A DNA stretch of 64,000 bases, taken from positions 14,051,001 through 14,115,000 of the forward strand of contig NC_092580.1 in NCBI RefSeq assembly GCF_037975245.1. Reading direction: 5' to 3'. The notes under the pieces were generated by a model, which was not told the DNA's origin, searched no databases, and worked only from the letters and a program-made list of their open reading frames with translations. The position numbers were made by a program, and so were the translations under genes. This DNA is from Apostichopus japonicus. Taxonomy: Eukaryota > Echinodermata > Holothuroidea > Aspidochirotida > Stichopodidae. This document shows positions 57,301-63,300 of this stretch, in pieces (position 1 is the first letter of the stretch; every line of letters begins with the position of its first letter).

Positions 57301-60300
57301 AAAAGGACCTCAGTCAGGTTCGTATGGTATCACATGTTCACAAAGCTTTCAGATCAGGACGGTTTTTGCCATATTTTTTTCAATTCAACAAATTTAACGT
57401 CTTTATGGTGTATCAGAATGGTAAATCAATCTTAGATATTCTTCTGTTTGTGCTTGAAAATCATCAACTCATAAATGTCATCTATCTGGTAAAAAATATT
57501 GGCCAAATTATGTCGCGACCATTGGTACCGTCAACTTCTTCCAATCGGAATGCAAATCCGTTGTTTTTTTTTCATTTCAGACTTATTCTTTAAGTTTAAA
57601 CAAGATAAAATCTAGATTTACAGAGTGGAATTTTTTTTGGTTTAACAATAACTTAGCACCCTGGTTTTCAAAGTAGGGGCCGTGACCCTTTCTTAGGCGA
57701 TGCCAACAAAGTTTGGAGGTGGTCACAAATTTTGGAAGAAAGAAAAATAATAATAATTGCCGATATTTGTGGAAACAAAAGGCGGAAAATCTTGAACAGA
57801 AATGACTTCAATAGATGCAAAAATATAACACCATTTTTTGCAGCTTAGTGCTCTTAAATCATAAAGTAATTTCTTAAAAGGACATGTTGGCTTCGTGATT
57901 TGAAATTGCTAGAAATGTTTGTTCAGACACAACTTGAGCAAAAAGGAGGGAAAGAGATCGGAATTGGACGTTGATTTGTTTACCAAATTGAAATGACTTG
58001 CCCCTCCAGACTGTAGCCAAACCAAATTAGGATTTTAAGTTTATTATTATCCTTCTTCCCTTTTCCCTTGTTTAGTTGGAGATGGTATTGATCGACTCTG
58101 TGGATGACAAAGTTTGCCGTGATGCCAATGGGGATGAGAAATATGCTGCGATTTTCAGAGAAATGTAAGTTTAAAAAATAAAAAATGCATCGTGCAATAA
58201 TAGGCTATATTGCTTCAGTTGTTATTGTCTGTGAGTACTAACTTTGTCAAATATGTCTTCCTTCATATATTTCAAATATTTCTACCTTTTCGAATGGAAT
58301 GAGAATGATGTAATTTGCAACATTTCCTTAATAATAGAAGTTCAAAATGGAACCATCCTGTTTCTGTTTGTCAGTTTGAAGAGCACAGTTTGAAGGTCGT
58401 TGAAGCAGACCTCCCTACCGGGGGGGGGGGGGGCTGGGTCCACCAGCAGAACATTAAAATTTTTACATGTGAAATAGTGCAGTGCATTCTGAGGCATATT
58501 CAGGCGATAAAGTAGTGCTACATGCAAGGTTGTGCAAATTACGGGAACTCTTTTTGTGGGGTTGTAAGAAGTGGGGGGGGAGAGGTGGGTGGGGTACCAC
58601 AAAAAAGAAACAGAGTCTGCGCCTGATGAAGTTCACTGCTTAGATTCATTCAATAGTAGAATTTGTATGATGATGCAGTACATAAGAAAACTTAATTAAA
58701 ATAAACAGCAGAGCTCATGCATATGCATGTAATATCTGGCATACTGTGTTTACCACACCCACATGCATTCCTTACTCTGTATGTATATTTTGTGCAATTG
58801 AAGCTTTTCTCTGTGTTTGCTTTATGAAATGAAAAACAATTTGTAAAGTCTGTGCACCTTTTTTTTTTTCCATTTCTGATTTATTTTGCAAATTTTTTTT
58901 CTGCATTTTACAGTATGATGGAAAAGCTGAAAACTGAGGATTGGAGAGAACAAGGTGAAGAGCTGGTTGGTAAGGTCACAAAGTTATTCGAAAGACTGAT
59001 CGACTACCGACTGTCGCAGGAACAACGTGAAAACAGATACTTGAGGCTGAGTGCCACACACAGCTTGATAGTAAGTACTGTAGAGCATACATAGGGAATA
59101 ACTGTCTAGCATGTGGCCTAAGCTTACTCGCATTGTGGAAACCACATCGAGAGGATAGAATGGGGTGCCACACACAGCTTGATAGTAAGTACTGTAGAGC
59201 ATACATAGGGAATAACTGTCTAGCATGGGTCCTAAGCTTAATCGCATTGTGGAAACCACATCGAGAGGATAGAATGGGGCTTAGTGCCACACACAGCTTG
59301 ATAGTAAGTAATGTAGAGTATACATAGGGAATAACTGTCTAGCATGTGGCCTAAGCTTACTCGCATTGTGGAAACCACATTGAGAGGATAGAATGGGGAC
59401 TTAACTGTCTTGTTCTTTTCAGAAGTTTTTAGAATGTATATTAAGTTTATCACTTTGAATAATGCTACATCACTAAGAGGATTTTGGGTAATTGCAAGAT
59501 TCAATAGTCTTTTAACCGTCCAAAATTGTTTGTTTCGTGATCTCGTAGGGATTCTACAAGGACGAAGTGATCCGAGACATCTACAAACGTCACATAATGG
59601 CTCTGAAGGAGATTCACCTCGAGGTGAACGATTACTACGAGGCAGCGTGCACCCTGGAGCTCCATGCCAAGACCCTGAACTGGGGCGAGAATAAGAAAGA
59701 ACACGAGATGAAGGAGAGGCTGTACGATGAAATCTTACAGATTGTGGACAAAGGAAAGGTGTGTACTCATTGTCTTGTTAGATGGATACGTAATGAAATA
59801 TGAAAAATACAGCATACAATACGGTTCGGTGCAATACAATACAATTTGGTTTGGTATTCTTTTATCTTTCGTGACGACGTTGGCATTGCAGCTGCCCAGC
59901 AAGTAACAGACTCGATTTTTCATTACCAGTTCTATAATGTTATAAATGTTGTCGTGTTTACAATGTTTTTATTTTGACTACATTTGTTCTTCTTTTTAGG
60001 TCTGGGAGTACGGAATACCGATACTTAAGGAGCTGGAAGAACAATACGAGAAGAACTTTTTCGATTATCCAAAAGTCAGTTCTGTGTTGGTAAGTGGCTT
60101 AAGCCTCACAAAGTCTCTATTCGTGATATTCACCTTTTTTGGACAACGTTTGGTCCTTTCCCATCGGAAGGTGGACAGCTGTTGGTAATAGACAAATTTA
60201 AACTTTATGTCTCCATCTTGGGGTTCACAGATAAATGTATACTTACATCGGGAACTTCTTGCCTTCTGGACAAATTACTTATGCATTTTCCCGTGCCATC

Positions 60301-63300
60301 GGCGCACAACTCACAAAAAAAAAACTACCACCAACTATACTGTAGCCTGCCAAGGGTAGCCGGTCTAGCCACCTCCGTCTGGCTAGATCTGGTTGCCTTG
60401 GCCTGGTCATTCAATACCACCCAAAAACTCCGGCGTGTGGGGAGGATGGGCGGGATCCAGAAGGTAAGTCGTTCCCTCGTAAGCAGCCCCACTAATCAAA
60501 TGGGAATAACTTACATCGGTAACTCCTTACCTTCTGTACTTTCTGATGTAACACACTGCATTCAAATTTGTACGCCCCAAGTTTTAGGTGTGTGGTTCAG
60601 AGCAACATTTTGATTGGAGAGAATGTGACTTTTTTTCCACAGTCCCTTAGCTTAATAGATTCCATAATTCAGAGCTGGTGGCATAGGTTTGATTGGTAGC
60701 CAAGACAAGCTAGGAGAGCTCTTCAGCTGTGCTGGTTCATCTTTATATTAAGGCATGTGCGTGGTTGCGTTAACCACCATACTCATGAAAGCAGTGTTGG
60801 ATCTGTGTGATGTAAACGATTTTTACAAAGTTTTCTTACACTTATGAAAGATGTTATTTTTAGAGTGCTGGCTTGAAGAAAACCTGTCATTTGTTTTTCT
60901 TACCTCTCCGTAATGATTAGAAATTTACAAAGTCTCAGGAAGTTCAAGTGTTTTTCAGCTTGCAAATAAAGAGCTGCTAAGGGTAGGAATATTAGAAGAT
61001 GAAACACTCAAAAAAAAAATATTTTCCTGATATTTGAGAAAGCCTTTTCACTCTCTCTGTTAGCTCTGTAGTGTTCTCCTTTTCACTTTCATCAGAAAAA
61101 GAGAGCTGAATTCTTTGAGAAGATTTCAAGTTCAGGACGAGAGGCGCAGGTCTACTTCAAAATAGACTTCTACGGCCCTTTCCCTCATGTCAGAAGTACT
61201 AGAAAGGTAAGACCGAAATTTGAGGAATTAGATTTAAAAAAAAAAACAAAGGAGAAGAAAAGTGGCAGCAAAGAGGAAGTGTTTTCAGATTCAGAATGTC
61301 TTTAAAGAGGGGTTTCTTAGCTGGCAGAGGACAGAGGAGCTGCCAATGACAGAAATGGTCTACTAAACCCGATTTATTATTGGTAATGAAAGACATCAGA
61401 CTAGTGTTCTCATATTTCTATATACATTTCCATTGCAAAGATGGGGGGGGGGACAATCCCAATTAAATACGGACGGATATATGGTAACCCTACAGCCAAC
61501 TAACACACGTGTATAGAACAGAATGACGAGTGAGCTGAGTGAACAAGAACGTGCGTGCAAATAAGCTAAGATTGAAAACCTTAGATCGTACTTTAAAAAA
61601 AAACAACACAAAAATGACGAGTGCCATGTCTTATCATTCCGCAGGATCGGAAAAGTTTCGTCTTCAAAGGGGCACCCTTCGATAAACCTCATAGTATGCT
61701 GGAGAAGCTACAGTCAGATTTCCCGAAGGCCCGGGGGTGGACCAACAAGGAGCCACCGACAGAGAAGGATCTAGCAGATAACCAGCAATGTATCCTTGAA
61801 TCATGACGTTATCAGTATTTATAGATTGATTGTCTCGTAGGTGTGTCAAGCAATAATCATATCATATGCTAGGAAGAAATGGTTGGGAAAAGAAGACGTA
61901 AAATGGAGAGTAGATCGTTTTTGATGGGTTTTTGTATCGTCGTAAAACTGAGAGAGCCGGATGTTTTTAATCGCAGCAGTATCTTCAGCAGAGGTAAACT
62001 AACGGATAAAACAAATGTCATAAATTTGAAAAAAAGCTTTTTTGGGTTTATCACACAGTATGTAACCTTCTTACTAAATGCTAACAATATCTTCTTTTGG
62101 TAATTTCTAGGCCAAGAAGGGTCTTTCAAACAATGGGGTGGACGACCCAAAAGTGGGTCCAGAGAAATTTTCCAATAGATTTATCTCCTGAACTATATAA
62201 TGCATTTCTGTTACAATTCTGTGTGGTTTCGATGATGTCCTTATGATCAATATTTTTTTGAGAGTCATAATGTAAGGGGTTATCATAAATAAACGTTTGC
62301 TAGTCTGAAATGAAATGTAAGCATCTGTTGCATTAGTGACAGTAATAATGAAGTAGGTATTTTGTATCTAGAATTACAAAATGAAGGAAAGATCATATTA
62401 TATATCCCTGACTCGGTGATGCAGATATTGAGGTCCGCTCCGTGGAGCCGGTTCCCGACATGCTGGATATGTTTCTGGGACGAGATGACGTACCACAGGA
62501 GATCATGCACTACTACAAATACTATAAAATCAAGAAGTTCAAATTTGATAGACCGTTCAATCGAGGAGAAAAGGATAAAAATAATGAACTTAAGGTATGC
62601 AAGCCTTGTCCTTGCATTTTTGTTTTGTTAAATGAAGGGTTTCTCATAATTTGTGTTTTATGACCATTTTAATGCATGATAAACATACATAAATTAAGGA
62701 TTGGGGCTAGGGGGGTTTGATGGGTAGCTATCAAGTTAGATTTTGTAATCCTTCTCTACCTTACAAGCTTTTGACAAACGGTATGAGGAAAGTCAATTAT
62801 GATTTTGCTAATTTAAATATTCTGCTATAATTGCAATGGTACTAAAACTTTGTCAGACAGATAGCCTAAGTTGTGTGTTTGTGTATGTGTTTTAGCCTAA
62901 GTTGTTGTTGTGTATGTGTTTTTATCGCTGATTTGATCTTCTTCTCGGTAGACTCTGTGGCTAGAGAGGACAGTTCTCACGACTGCAAGGGAACTTCCGG
63001 ACCTTCTCGTCTGGAGCGAAATCATTGACTCACAAGTGGTAAGTTCTAACTTGTACTTTCTGTGCTTATTACAAAGAGACTATAAAGATAGTGTATTGCA
63101 TACGGTCGTCCAATTTCCTTCATACAGCACCATGGCAACCGAGCAGGGGAAAACAGAGCTCTTCATTTGGTGCAGCAACAAGCTGCCTAGACCTGGCAGA
63201 TCTTTACATTTGCCAGTTAAGAAATCTGTTATTTTCTAGATTATCAGTATTACTGTGACATTAGCACACACTCTGTTGCATAATAGTTCCATGAAATTTG

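Noticed and set aside
57318-57593. Extension of exon 26 through the donor in an open frame
   Set aside because: Residues after 57317 stop matching the family, while the exon at 58076 continues the alignment in phase.
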